DNA of 43,848 nucleotides, from the NCBI RefSeq assembly GCF_020089865.1, contig NZ_JAIRBM010000030.1, positions 1-43,848 on the forward strand, written 5' to 3'. The notes below the pieces were generated by a model. That model did not search any database, had not been told where the DNA came from, and saw only the letters and a list, made by a program, of their open reading frames with translations. The position numbers and the translations under genes were made by a program. The number at the start of each line of letters is the position of its first letter. Position 1 is the first letter of the stretch. Below are positions 14,423 through 22,768 of the stretch, piece after piece. Source of the stretch: Microvirga puerhi. GTDB lineage: Bacteria; Pseudomonadota; Alphaproteobacteria; Rhizobiales; Beijerinckiaceae.

Positions 14423-15439
14423 GTGATCCAAAAGAACTGGCAAGAGCTGATTAAGCCCAACAAGCTCGAAGTCGCTCCGGGCGACGATCCGAAGCGTATT
14501 GCGACGGTCGTGGCTGAGCCGCTCGAGCGCGGCTTCGGTACGACGCTCGGCAACTCCCTGCGCCGCGTGCTGCTGTCGTCCCTCCAGGGCGCGGCGGTGA
14601 CATCGATCCACATCGACGGCGTGCTGCACGAGTTCTCCTCCATTCCGGGCGTCCGCGAGGACGTGACGGATATCGTCCTGAACGTGAAGACCATCGCCAT
14701 CAAGATGCAGGGCGAGGGTCCGAAGCGTATGACGCTGCGTAAGACCGGCCCAGGCCTGGTCACGGCCGGCGACATCAACACCGTTGGTGATGTGCAGATC
14801 CTGAACCCCGAGCTGGTGCTTTGCACTCTCGACGAGGGCGCCGAGATCCGCATGGAGTTCACCGTCGATACCGGCAAGGGCTATGTTCCTGCCGAGCGCA
14901 ACCGTGCCGAGGACGCTCCGATCGGCCTCATTCCGGTCGATTCGCTCTATAGCCCGGTGAAGAAGGTCTCCTATCGTATCGAGAACACCCGTGAGGGTCA
15001 GATCCTCGACTACGACAAGCTGATCATGACGGTCGAGACCAACGGCGCCGTGTCCCCCGAGGATGCCGTGGCCTATGCGGCCCGCATTCTCCAGGACCAG
15101 CTCCAGGTCTTCGTGAACTTCGAAGAGCCCCGCAAGGAAGAGACCGCCGCTGCCGCGCCGCAGCTGCCGTTCAACCCTGCACTGCTCAAGAAGGTGGACG
15201 AGCTCGAGCTGTCGGTCCGTTCGGCGAACTGCCTGAAGAACGACAACATCGTCTATATCGGCGACCTCATCCAGAAGTCCGAAGCGGAAATGCTCCGCAC
15301 TCCGAACTTCGGCCGCAAGTCGCTCAACGAGATCAAGGAAGTCCTGGCTTCCATGGGCCTCCATCTCGGCATGGATGTGCCGGGCTGGCCGCCGGAGAAC
15401 ATCGAAGATCTCGCCAAGCGCTTCGAAGAACATTACTGA
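14423..15439 (+). CDS. rpoA: RNA polymerase subunit alpha
   Basis: RpoA (338 residues) dimerises to start RNA polymerase assembly and contacts promoter UP elements and activators. I chose GTG at 14423 because GAGG lies seven bases upstream and the protein then begins MIQKNWQELIKPNKLEV as in relatives; an earlier in-frame GTG at 14417 is too close to that site. The N-terminal domain contains ERGFGTTLGNSLRRVLLSS. The C-terminal domain begins near residue 250 (KKVDELELSVRSANCLKN) and contains FGRKSLNEIKE. Confidence 0.98.
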   Translation: MIQKNWQELIKPNKLEVAPGDDPKRIATVVAEPLERGFGTTLGNSLRRVLLSSLQGAAVTSIHIDGVLHEFSSIPGVREDVTDIVLNVKTIAIKMQGEGPKRMTLRKTGPGLVTAGDINTVGDVQILNPELVLCTLDEGAEIRMEFTVDTGKGYVPAERNRAEDAPIGLIPVDSLYSPVKKVSYRIENTREGQILDYDKLIMTVETNGAVSPEDAVAYAARILQDQLQVFVNFEEPRKEETAAAAPQLPFNPALLKKVDELELSVRSANCLKNDNIVYIGDLIQKSEAEMLRTPNFGRKSLNEIKEVLASMGLHLGMDVPGWPPENIEDLAKRFEEHY

Positions 15440-15449
15440 GCCTTTCAGG

Positions 15450-15478
15450 GGGCCGCCGCGTTTGCGGGGGCCCTTTGT
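15450..15478 (+). terminator. Terminator-like hairpin between rpoA and rplQ
   Basis: GGGCC (15450-15454) pairs with GGCCC (15469-15473), and CCGC (15456-15459) with GCGG (15464-15467), separated by a single G/G mismatch and closed by a GTTT loop. TTTGT follows. rplQ is transcribed onward, so this would act as an attenuator at most. Confidence 0.45.
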
Positions 15479-15555
15479 CCTGCCCCGCTTCGGCGGATTG
15501 AAGAAGAGAGACGGTCGACCCTTGGCACGGCGGCCGGAAGATCAAGGAGAAAGCC

Positions 15556-15978
15556 ATGCGTCACGGATTCCGCGGCCGTCGGTTCAACCGCACGTCCGAA
15601 CATCGTAAGGCCATGTTCGCCAATCTGGCGGCTGCGCTGATCAAGCACGAGCAGATCGTTACTACCCTTCCCAAGGCGAAGGATCTGCGTCCCGTCGTCG
15701 AGAAGCTCATCACCCTCGGCAAGCGCGGCGACCTGCATGCCCGCCGTCAGGCCATGGCGCAGCTGCGCGACGAGGATATGGTGAAGAAGCTCTTCGCGGC
15801 TCTCGGCCCGCGTTACAAGGACCGCCAGGGTGGCTACACCCGCGTCCTGAAGGCCGGCTTCCGCTTCGGCGACAATGCTCCGCTGGCAGTGATCGAGTTC
15901 GTCGACCGCGATGTCGATGCACGCGGCCAGGATTCGGGCCCGACCCAGAAGGAAGAGATCGTCGAAGCCGCAGAGTAA
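15556..15978 (+). CDS. rplQ: 50S ribosomal protein L17
   Basis: L17 (140 residues) is a 50S protein near the exit tunnel. It starts MRHGFRGRRFNRTSEHRKAM, followed by FANLAAALIKHEQIVTTLPKA, the family signature. The short acidic tail after residue 125 (QDSGPTQKEEIVEAAE) is seen in related species. AAGGAGAAA precedes the ATG, and a strong terminator follows, closing the ribosomal cluster. Confidence 0.98.
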   Translation: MRHGFRGRRFNRTSEHRKAMFANLAAALIKHEQIVTTLPKAKDLRPVVEKLITLGKRGDLHARRQAMAQLRDEDMVKKLFAALGPRYKDRQGGYTRVLKAGFRFGDNAPLAVIEFVDRDVDARGQDSGPTQKEEIVEAAE

Positions 15979-16001
15979 GCTTCAGATCTGAGAGTTTTAG
16001 G

Positions 16002-16033
16002 AAAGGGCGGTCCTTGGGCCGCCCTTTTCTTTT
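16002..16033 (+). terminator. Intrinsic terminator after rplQ
   Basis: AAAGGGCGG (16002-16010) pairs with CCGCCCTTT (16019-16027), and the T-rich tract TTTTCTTTT runs through 16033. This is the clearest intrinsic terminator in the window and marks the end of the ribosomal protein cluster. Confidence 0.85.
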
Positions 16034-16175
16034 GGCGTCAGTGCGGCGAGATGGTTCGCCCTAATCGTCTTATGGTGCTCTTGGAGCCATGTCGCTTCTG
16101 TCGGACCCGCTGGAATTTGGCATTTGCCACACCACGTCTTATCCACGTTCGTGCTTGTTCCAACGGATTCGCCTC

Positions 16176-17579
16176 ATGCGCATTGTTTCCTGTTTTATGT
16201 TTGTTGTCGTGGCTCTCTTCGCGTTCGGGTCGCCGGGCGCGGAAGCACAAGATCGGGCCGTTCCGGCCAACAGGGCGCAGGTCCAGCTTTCCTTTGCACC
16301 CATCGTTCGCGAGACCAGTGGCGCAGTCGTCAATGTCTATGCGACACGCTCCGAGCGCCGACAGAACGCCGGCATGGAAGAGTTCTTCCGTCGCTTCTTC
16401 GGTGAGGGTGGCCCCAGCGTGCCACCGGGCCGGTCGCAGAGCTCCCTGGGTTCCGGCGTCATCGTCGACCCTGCGGGCCTCGTGATCACCAACAACCATG
16501 TCATCGAGAACATGAGCGACGTGAAGGTCGCGCTGGCGGATCGCCGCGAGTTCGAGGCTGAGATCGTCCTGCGGGATCCCCGTAGCGACCTCGCCGTGCT
16601 TAAGCTCAAGAATCCTGCGGATCTCCAAGTGATCGAGCTGGGCGACTCGGAGGCCCTTCAGGTTGGCGACCTGGTCCTGGCGGTCGGAAACCCCTTCGGC
16701 GTTGGACAGACCGTGACGCAGGGCATCGTCTCGGCCCTCGCCAGAACGCAGGTCGGCATCTCCGATTATCAGTTCTTCATTCAGACCGACGCGGCCATCA
16801 ATCCGGGCAATTCGGGCGGCGCGCTGATCGACATGAACGGCCGGCTTGTTGGGATCAACACGGCGATCTTCTCCCGGTCCGGCGGCAATATTGGCATCGG
16901 GTTCGCCATTCCGTCCAGCATGGTCCGGGTCGTGCTCAATTCCGCACGCAATGGAGCGCGTAACGTGGTGCGGCCGTGGCTGGGAGCCCGGTTGCAATCG
17001 GTGGATGGTGAGATCGCCTCGAGCATTGGCTTGCCGCGTCCCACAGGTGTCCTCGTCACCTCCGTCTATGACAAGGGACCTGCTGCGGATGCCGGCCTGA
17101 AACGTGGGGATGCGATCCTGGCGGTCGATGGCCAGTCGGTCGATAATCCGGACGGGTTCGGCTACCGATTCACCCTCAAGGGGATACAAGGGCAGACGCC
17201 GCTGACGATCCTGCGGGACGGCAAGCAGATAAACATCAGCGTCAGGCTGCTGCCGCCGCCGGAAAACCCGTCGCGCAGCCCGGTCAAGGTGACGAGCCGC
17301 TCGCCGCTTTCGGGCGCGACGCTTGTGAATATGTCGCCCGCCGTTGCCGAGGAACTGCAGATCGATATTTCCGACGACGGCGTGGTCGTGGCAGATTTGG
17401 ACGAGAACGGGATCGCCGCCAGCGTCGGTTTCCAGAAGGGCGATCAGATCGTCGCCATCAATGGTGAGCGGCTGACGTCGACCAAGGATGTGGACCGGCT
17501 GACGCGGCGCGGAGGCGGCTATTGGGAAATGACGATCAATCGCGGCGGGCGGGTCTTCACGACGGTTCTCGGACGATGA
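16176..17579 (+). CDS. HtrA/DegP-family periplasmic serine protease
   Basis: A trypsin-fold protease with PDZ domains (467 residues) for quality control of envelope proteins. I chose ATG at 16176, which gives a signal peptide (MRIVSCFMFVVVALFAFG, cut near AEAQ); the longer frame from 16089 starts near the upstream terminator and hides the signal sequence. Catalytic triad: His108 (NNHVIEN), Asp138 (RSDLAVL), Ser213 (NPGNSGGAL). Two C-terminal PDZ domains follow (PTGVLVTSVYDKGPAADAGL; DDGVVVADLDENGIAASVGF). The Q-linker between signal peptide and protease is short, so it may be nearer DegQ or DegS in size. Its stop codon overlaps the next gene by four bases. Confidence 0.93.
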   Translation: MRIVSCFMFVVVALFAFGSPGAEAQDRAVPANRAQVQLSFAPIVRETSGAVVNVYATRSERRQNAGMEEFFRRFFGEGGPSVPPGRSQSSLGSGVIVDPAGLVITNNHVIENMSDVKVALADRREFEAEIVLRDPRSDLAVLKLKNPADLQVIELGDSEALQVGDLVLAVGNPFGVGQTVTQGIVSALARTQVGISDYQFFIQTDAAINPGNSGGALIDMNGRLVGINTAIFSRSGGNIGIGFAIPSSMVRVVLNSARNGARNVVRPWLGARLQSVDGEIASSIGLPRPTGVLVTSVYDKGPAADAGLKRGDAILAVDGQSVDNPDGFGYRFTLKGIQGQTPLTILRDGKQINISVRLLPPPENPSRSPVKVTSRSPLSGATLVNMSPAVAEELQIDISDDGVVVADLDENGIAASVGFQKGDQIVAINGERLTSTKDVDRLTRRGGGYWEMTINRGGRVFTTVLGR

Positions 17580-18022
17580 AAGGCTGGTCCGTCTTCAATG
17601 AGCTGTCGACGGAGGAGGCAGATATCGTCTTCCGATGGATCGGCTCCGAAAGCTATTGGGCGAAAGGCCTGCCGCGCTCGATCTTCGACCGCTCCCTGGC
17701 AAACTCCCTCTGCTTTGCGCTGAGGGACGGGGAGGGCGAGATCCGCGGCTTTGCGCGCGTGATCACCGACAAGGCGACCTTCGCCTATCTCGGGGACGTT
17801 TTCGTGTGTCCGTCTGTTCGAGGCCAGGGTGGCGGCAAGGCGATGATTGAGGCCATTCTGGAGCATCCTGAATTGCAGAACCTCCGGCGTTGGCTGCTCA
17901 TGACCCGCGACGCTCACGGGCTTTATGCCCCCTTCGGCTTCGGACCGCCGGCCAATCCGGAGCGGATGATGGTCCGGGTCGATCCTGATCTTTATGCGCG
18001 CCTGAACGCGCAAGCTTCGTAA
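17576..18022 (+). CDS. GNAT-family N-acetyltransferase
   Basis: A 148-residue acetyltransferase of the GNAT superfamily, which transfers an acetyl group from acetyl-CoA to an amine; the substrate is unknown. The start ATG overlaps the protease stop (ATGA). The acetyl-CoA-binding motif A is VFVCPSVRGQGGGKAMIEAI, with the Q/RxxGxG-type loop RGQGGG. The end ARRWLLM...HGLYAPFGF is typical of small bacterial GNATs. It lies six bases before rarA, so the protease, this gene and rarA probably share a transcript. Confidence 0.88.
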   Translation: MKGWSVFNELSTEEADIVFRWIGSESYWAKGLPRSIFDRSLANSLCFALRDGEGEIRGFARVITDKATFAYLGDVFVCPSVRGQGGGKAMIEAILEHPELQNLRRWLLMTRDAHGLYAPFGFGPPANPERMMVRVDPDLYARLNAQAS

Positions 18023-18028
18023 TCGAAC

Positions 18029-19339
18029 ATGAGCGATCTCTTTTCCTCCGCTGGCCTCGACCGGAACGCGCCGCGACCTCTGGCAGATCGCATGCGACCG
18101 ACCACGCTGGCGGAGGTGGTGGGCCAGGATCATCTGGTCGGACCTGACGGGATCCTGTCCCGTCTCATCGCGTCGGGGTCGCTCGGCTCGCTCATCTTTT
18201 GGGGCCCGCCCGGCACCGGAAAGACCACGGTGGCGCGCCTTCTCGCTCATGAGACGGATCTCCATTTCGAGCAGATCTCGGCGATTTTTTCCGGCGTCGC
18301 GGACCTCAAGAAAGTCTTCGAGGCGGCCCGCGGCCGACGCTCCATGGGCAAGGGCACATTGCTCTTCGTCGACGAGATTCATCGGTTCAACCGCGCTCAG
18401 CTCGACGCCTTCCTGCCCGTCATGGAAGATGGCACCATCACGCTCGTGGGAGCGACGACCGAGAACCCATCCTTCGAGCTGAATGCCGCACTGCTGTCGC
18501 GGGCCCGGGTCCTTGTCTTCAAATCGCTCGATGAAGAGGCGATCGAGAAGATCCTGCTGCGGGCCGAGGAGGTTTCCGGAAAGTCCTTGCCGCTGGACGA
18601 TGAAGCCAGAGCCTCTCTCGTGCGCATGGCGGACGGCGACGGCCGGGCGGTCCTGACCCTTGCGGAAGAAGTCTGGCGTTCCGCGAAGCCGGAAGAGATC
18701 TTCGATGCGGAACAGCTGCAAGAGATCATCCAGCGCCGCGCGCCGATCTACGACAAGGGACAGGAGGGGCACTACAATCTGATCTCCGCCCTCCATAAGA
18801 CGATCCGCGGCTCGGATCCCGATGCGGCCCTCTACTATCTCGCCCGCATGCTCGATGCCGGCGAGGATCGGCTCTTCATCGCTCGCCGGCTGGTGCGCAT
18901 GGCGGTGGAAGATATTGGTCTTGCTGACCCGCAGGCCCTCGTGATTGCCAACGCGGCCAAGGATGCCTTCGATTTTCTCGGTTCGCCCGAGGGTGAACTC
19001 GCTTTGGCGCAGGTGGCGGTCTACCTGGCCACCGCACCGAAATCGAATGCAGTCTACACCGCCTATAAGGCCGCGACGCGTGTTGCGAAGGAGAACGGCT
19101 CTCTGATGCCGCCGAAGACAATTCTCAACGCACCGACGAAGCTCATGAAGAACATCGGCTACGGCGAGAATTACCGCTATGACCATGACCAGCCGGACGC
19201 TTTCTCTGGTCAGAACTACTGGCCGGAGAAACTTGGTCGGCAGCACTTCTACGAGCCTGTAGACCGCGGCTTTGAGCGCGAGGTGCGCAAACGGCTCGAT
19301 TGGTGGGAGAAGCTGCGGAAAGAACGGCAGAAATACTAA
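18029..19339 (+). CDS. rarA: Replication-associated recombination protein A (MgsA/RarA)
   Basis: A 436-residue AAA+ ATPase of the MgsA/RarA/WRNIP1 family, acting at stalled replication forks. Walker A is GPPGTGKT (residues 59-66), Walker B LLFVDEIHRF (111-120), and the sensor segment GATTENPSFELN follows. The C-terminal tetramerisation part contains YYLARMLDAGEDRLFIARRL and PKSNAVYTAY. The N-terminal PLADRMRP segment is typical. It follows the GNAT gene by six bases. Confidence 0.95.
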   Translation: MSDLFSSAGLDRNAPRPLADRMRPTTLAEVVGQDHLVGPDGILSRLIASGSLGSLIFWGPPGTGKTTVARLLAHETDLHFEQISAIFSGVADLKKVFEAARGRRSMGKGTLLFVDEIHRFNRAQLDAFLPVMEDGTITLVGATTENPSFELNAALLSRARVLVFKSLDEEAIEKILLRAEEVSGKSLPLDDEARASLVRMADGDGRAVLTLAEEVWRSAKPEEIFDAEQLQEIIQRRAPIYDKGQEGHYNLISALHKTIRGSDPDAALYYLARMLDAGEDRLFIARRLVRMAVEDIGLADPQALVIANAAKDAFDFLGSPEGELALAQVAVYLATAPKSNAVYTAYKAATRVAKENGSLMPPKTILNAPTKLMKNIGYGENYRYDHDQPDAFSGQNYWPEKLGRQHFYEPVDRGFEREVRKRLDWWEKLRKERQKY

Positions 19340-19393
19340 TGTTATTGCGTATACTATTCCTTCGGCTAAGCTCCGGCCGTGGAGGGACAAGCG

Positions 19394-20086
19394 ATGCTGC
19401 GATCCGTCGTGCTTTCGTTGGTTTTAGAAAGCCTAATTTCTCCTGCAGCCGCAGAGCCTCGGAAGGCGACGGTCGCGCCAGGGATTGTCGTGAGCGTAAG
19501 AACGTATGACGTTCCGGCAAATGAGGCACCGTTCTTCAATTTCGCCGAGAAAAATCCTGCGCAGCGGGCGGCGGATGAAAAGCTGGTCGCGGACGTTCTC
19601 AAAACTTCTCTGGATCGATCTAAGGCTGCAAGCGCTGCGATTGCGGCTGGCGGCCGCGCCTTTCTAGAGCAGCGAGATCTCTCGACCGCAGCAAAGCTGT
19701 TCAACCAAGCCTATCTCCTGGATCCGGAACTGAGCGGGATTTATCATCGCTTCGCGATGATCGTCGCTGGCCGGTTCAAGGATTACGACTATTCCAACGA
19801 ATTGTTCGACCTCGCTGCACGCATGAAATCTCCTGCTCCATCGCTGCAGGCCGATCATGGACGAATGTTGCTCATGGCCGGTCGCCCGCAATCTGCGAAG
19901 GCGGTCCTGCAGCAGGCTGTCGCGAACTCTCCTGAGTGGGCGATACCCCGCATGAATCTTGCATGGGCCACGCTGCTGGCCGGACTGCGCGATGAAGCCT
20001 GTCGCCTCAAGTCTGAGGTTCATGGACAGGACCTGGATGTTGTGCAGTCAGATCTGGTCTTGTTTGCACAGAAGGCGGGCTGCTAG
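19394..20086 (+). CDS. Exported TPR-like protein of unknown function
   Basis: A 230-residue protein with an N-terminal signal sequence (MLRSVVLSLVLESLISPAAA, predicted cut before EPRK). ATG at 19394 is chosen because GGAGGGA lies about eight bases upstream; an earlier GTG at 19379 precedes that site. The middle and C-terminal parts are helical with TPR-like spacing (AAKLFNQAYLLDPEL, SNELFDLAARM, AKAVLQQAVANSPEWA), suggesting periplasmic protein-protein contacts. Two cysteines near the end (DEACRL and the final C) could form a disulfide. I do not recognise a named family. It ends nine bases before crcB. Confidence 0.75.
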   Translation: MLRSVVLSLVLESLISPAAAEPRKATVAPGIVVSVRTYDVPANEAPFFNFAEKNPAQRAADEKLVADVLKTSLDRSKAASAAIAAGGRAFLEQRDLSTAAKLFNQAYLLDPELSGIYHRFAMIVAGRFKDYDYSNELFDLAARMKSPAPSLQADHGRMLLMAGRPQSAKAVLQQAVANSPEWAIPRMNLAWATLLAGLRDEACRLKSEVHGQDLDVVQSDLVLFAQKAGC

Positions 20087-20095
20087 CTTGGCCCC

Positions 20096-20482
20096 ATGAT
20101 CTCATATTTCATCGTCTTCATCGGTGCCGGGATCGGCGGTGCGCTCCGGCATGCGGTCAACCTCGGCTGTGCCCGCTATTGCGGAGTGGCATTTCCGTGG
20201 GGAACGTTGACGGTCAACGTGCTCGGCTCCTTCATCATGGGTGCCATTGTCGGATGGCTGGCGTTCAAAGCAGGCGAGGGGTGGACCCAACACTTGCGCC
20301 TTTTCCTGACCACCGGAATTCTCGGGGGATTCACCACCTTCTCGGCCTTCTCCCTGGATACGGTGCTGATCTGGGAGCGCGGCGACGCAGGCATCGCCAT
20401 CGGCTATATTGCTGCTTCGGTTCTGTTTTCCCTTGCTGGGCTTGTGTCCGGGTTGGCGCTGGTGCGCGCGATGGCGGCCTAA
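20096..20482 (+). CDS. crcB: Fluoride channel CrcB (Fluc)
   Basis: A 128-residue fluoride-specific channel that works as an antiparallel dimer in the inner membrane and exports toxic fluoride. Family motifs: GGALRH (14-19), NVLGSFIMG (41-49) and GGFTTFSAFS (77-86), the last containing the residues that line the pore. Four hydrophobic segments are visible. No fluoride riboswitch is evident; only nine bases separate it from the upstream gene, so it is probably co-transcribed. Confidence 0.95.
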   Translation: MISYFIVFIGAGIGGALRHAVNLGCARYCGVAFPWGTLTVNVLGSFIMGAIVGWLAFKAGEGWTQHLRLFLTTGILGGFTTFSAFSLDTVLIWERGDAGIAIGYIAASVLFSLAGLVSGLALVRAMAA

Positions 20483-20655
20483 ATCCGTACGACAGTAGCG
20501 ACGGGCTGACCTCGCTCTCTTTTCTTCCCGGGTGGGTTGCCCAGGTCTTGTGCAAGCCCTGATGCTGTCGTGGCGACCACCATATCTTTTTCGAATAATG
20601 CGCCGCCAGAAGTGTTCTTGAAGGCATGTAGACGTCCTGATTGGAGGACATTGTC

Positions 20656-21171
20656 ATGATCTTCGCGTCTCAACCCGGGACCGGTTTCAGAGCCCTGCTT
20701 GCCGCTATCACGCTCGGTGTCGGTGTCGTCGCCCTTGCTGCGCCGACAATGGCGCGCGGGGGCATGGGCGGCATGGGAATGGGTGGTTTCCACGGTGGTA
20801 TGGGAATGGGTGGTTTCCATGGCGGTATGGGAGGATTTGGCGGCTTCCACCCGCCGGTCTTCATCCACCAGGGTTTCCACTCCGGCTTCAGTCCCGGCTT
20901 CCATCCGGGCTTCGCTGGCCGACCTTTCATGGGTAACAGGGCGGTCTTCGTGAACCGGCCGTTCTTCTTCCATCACCATCCGTTCAACGACAATGCGCTC
21001 GCCTTCGGGCTGGTCGGCGGTACGGTCCTCGGTGGCTTGGCCTATGATTATCCCTATTATGACTATCCCTATTACGGCGCGACGTATGGCGGAGATTGCT
21101 TTGTCATTCATCGCCGGGTGGTCAATCCCTGGGGACGCATTGTCCTGCGTCGTGCTGTGGTCTGCAGCTAG
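20656..21171 (+). CDS. Exported Gly/His/Phe/Tyr-rich protein
   Basis: A 171-residue protein with a signal sequence (ALLAAITLGVGVVALAAP, cut near ARG). It then has repeats of GMGMGGFHG, a His/Phe-rich zone with FHHHHP-like clusters (PFFFHHHPFND), a short hydrophobic stretch (ALAFGLVGGTVLGGLAY), a Tyr-rich segment (YDYPYYDYPYYG), and a C-terminal module with two cysteines (GDCFVIHRRVVNPWGR...VVCS). ATG 20656 is chosen because GGAGGA sits upstream. Similar small exported proteins with this layout are common in Rhizobiales; function unknown, perhaps envelope-associated. The histidine richness suggests metal binding (inference). Confidence 0.75.
   Translation: MIFASQPGTGFRALLAAITLGVGVVALAAPTMARGGMGGMGMGGFHGGMGMGGFHGGMGGFGGFHPPVFIHQGFHSGFSPGFHPGFAGRPFMGNRAVFVNRPFFFHHHPFNDNALAFGLVGGTVLGGLAYDYPYYDYPYYGATYGGDCFVIHRRVVNPWGRIVLRRAVVCS
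20770..20823 (+). repeat. Two 27-bp tandem repeats inside the Gly/His-rich gene
   Basis: Two near-identical 27-base units encode GMGMGGFHG twice; they differ at four positions, three of them silent in my reading except for codon choice at the borders. A partial, more diverged third unit (GMGGFGGFH) follows. Such in-frame units can vary in copy number between strains. Confidence 0.65.
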
Positions 21172-21391
21172 TAAGCCGACGGCCGGAAGCATCCAACGCA
21201 CGAGCGGCACACGACCTGTCGAGCGTGATCGTCCGGCACTCCTCCCAGAGGCCGGGCGATCTTCATCATATGCTCCTATCGGCCCGCACGATGCTGGAAA
21301 GGGGTGCCAGCGGCCCATTTTTCCGCCGACAGGTCGGATTGGTATCGAACCCTTGATTGCCGCATGAGCGGCGCTCTGATACCCACATTCC

Positions 21392-22645
21392 ATGAAAAAA
21401 GGCAGCTCAGGACAGAACGGGGCCCGTGGCGGGCGAGCGGGAACGCGGCAGGGCTTTCGCTCGCGCGATGATAAGCCCGCACGTAAGGCGTCTCCGACAA
21501 AGCCGCGCAGCGGGAAGACGGCGGACAAGACGCGCTCCGAGGCCCCGCTCGGTGAGAGGCCGATAGCCAAGGCACCGGCCCGGCCTTCGGCGGAGGCGCC
21601 ACGCCGGCCGACCCGTGCTGCGGCCAAAGCGGCCGCGCAGGAAACCCTGGCGACCGGCGTGCAAACCCTTGTGGTGGAGCCCGACGAGGCAGACATGCGC
21701 GTCGACCGGTTTCTGGTGGCCCGGTTTCCGCAACTGGCCTTCACACATATCCAGCGGATCGTTCGCAAGGGTGAGCTTCGGGTCGATGGCAAGCGGGCGC
21801 AGCCGAACGATCGTCTTGAGGCAGGTCAGAAGGTTCGGATTCCGCCGCTCAAGCTCGATCAGCCGAAGCTCGTGGCGCGTAGTGCCGTCAGGGACCAGAG
21901 CGATCGAGATTTCTTGAAGTCCATCACGCTCTACGAGGATAAGGACGTCCTGATCATCAACAAGCCCATGGGACTCGCCGTGCAGGGCGGTTCCGGCACT
22001 ACCCGTCATGTGGACCAGCTGCTCGAGTCGATGCGAGACGACGAGGGGCAGCGTCCCCGGCTCGTGCACCGTCTCGACAAGGATACGGCGGGCTGCCTCG
22101 TGATCGCGAAAACCCGGTTCGCGGCGTCCACGATGGCGAAGTCCTTCCGGTCACGCACGACGCGGAAGATCTATTGGGCCCTTGTGGCCGGCGTCCCACG
22201 TGTCCGCCAGGGCCGGGTCTCGACGTATCTGGCCAAGGAGGGGGATGAGGGTGACGCGCGGATGCGGGTCGCCAAGCATGGGGACGAGGGAGCAAGCCAC
22301 GCGCTGACCTATTATGCAGTCGTGGAGACGGCTGCGCAGAAGCTCGCCTGGATGTCCCTCAAGCCGGTGACCGGACGTACCCATCAGCTGCGCGCTCACG
22401 CGGCGCATATCGGTCATCCGATCGTCGGCGATCCGAAGTATTTCGACATCGAGAATTGGGAGCTTCCCGGTGGCATCCAGAACAAGTTGCACCTTCTGGC
22501 GCGACGCATCGTGATCGCGCATCCCAGAACTGGCAAACCCATCGATGTGACAGCTCCTTTGCCACCGCACATGCAGCAAAGCTTCAACCTGCTCGGATTC
22601 GATACCAGCCGTTACGATCCGATTGTCGACGCACCTGAGGATTAG
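21392..22645 (+). CDS. RluC-type 23S rRNA pseudouridine synthase
   Basis: A 417-residue RluA-family pseudouridine synthase. Residues 1-85 form a basic, Ala/Lys/Arg-rich disordered extension. An S4 RNA-binding domain follows (about 103-150: MRVDRFLVARFPQLAFTHIQ, GELRVDGKR). The catalytic domain has HRLDKDTAG (226-234), with Asp229 the nucleophile by family rule, and KPVTGRTHQLRAHAAHIGHP. RluC of E. coli modifies 23S rRNA positions 955, 2504 and 2580; the exact sites here are inferred. In Rhizobiales this gene commonly sits with crcB, a HAD phosphatase and ATP12, all present in this region. Confidence 0.92.
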   Translation: MKKGSSGQNGARGGRAGTRQGFRSRDDKPARKASPTKPRSGKTADKTRSEAPLGERPIAKAPARPSAEAPRRPTRAAAKAAAQETLATGVQTLVVEPDEADMRVDRFLVARFPQLAFTHIQRIVRKGELRVDGKRAQPNDRLEAGQKVRIPPLKLDQPKLVARSAVRDQSDRDFLKSITLYEDKDVLIINKPMGLAVQGGSGTTRHVDQLLESMRDDEGQRPRLVHRLDKDTAGCLVIAKTRFAASTMAKSFRSRTTRKIYWALVAGVPRVRQGRVSTYLAKEGDEGDARMRVAKHGDEGASHALTYYAVVETAAQKLAWMSLKPVTGRTHQLRAHAAHIGHPIVGDPKYFDIENWELPGGIQNKLHLLARRIVIAHPRTGKPIDVTAPLPPHMQQSFNLLGFDTSRYDPIVDAPED

Positions 22646-22768
22646 GTGCGTCACATTTCCTGAAAATCTTTCTTCTCGTAGTCGCACTTTTGCCGCGCCC
22701 TGCGCGCAGCATCAAGGGTTCTCGGCGGGTCCTTGTGGCAAGCCGGGCCATTGCAAGGAGAAAGATCA

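Noticed and set aside
15450..15478. Reading the rpoA-rplQ stem as the end of the alpha operon
   Set aside because: rplQ follows on the same strand with no convincing promoter in the short gap, and a much stronger terminator occurs after rplQ.
17519..19390. A 623-codon - strand open frame opposite the GNAT gene and rarA
   Set aside because: rarA has clear Walker motifs on the + strand; the reverse translation is compositionally random.
20479..20583. A possible 34-codon - strand gene after crcB (starts MVVATTASGLAQ)
   Set aside because: The peptide looks protein-like but there is no ribosome-binding site, and the frame continues as an antisense shadow upstream.
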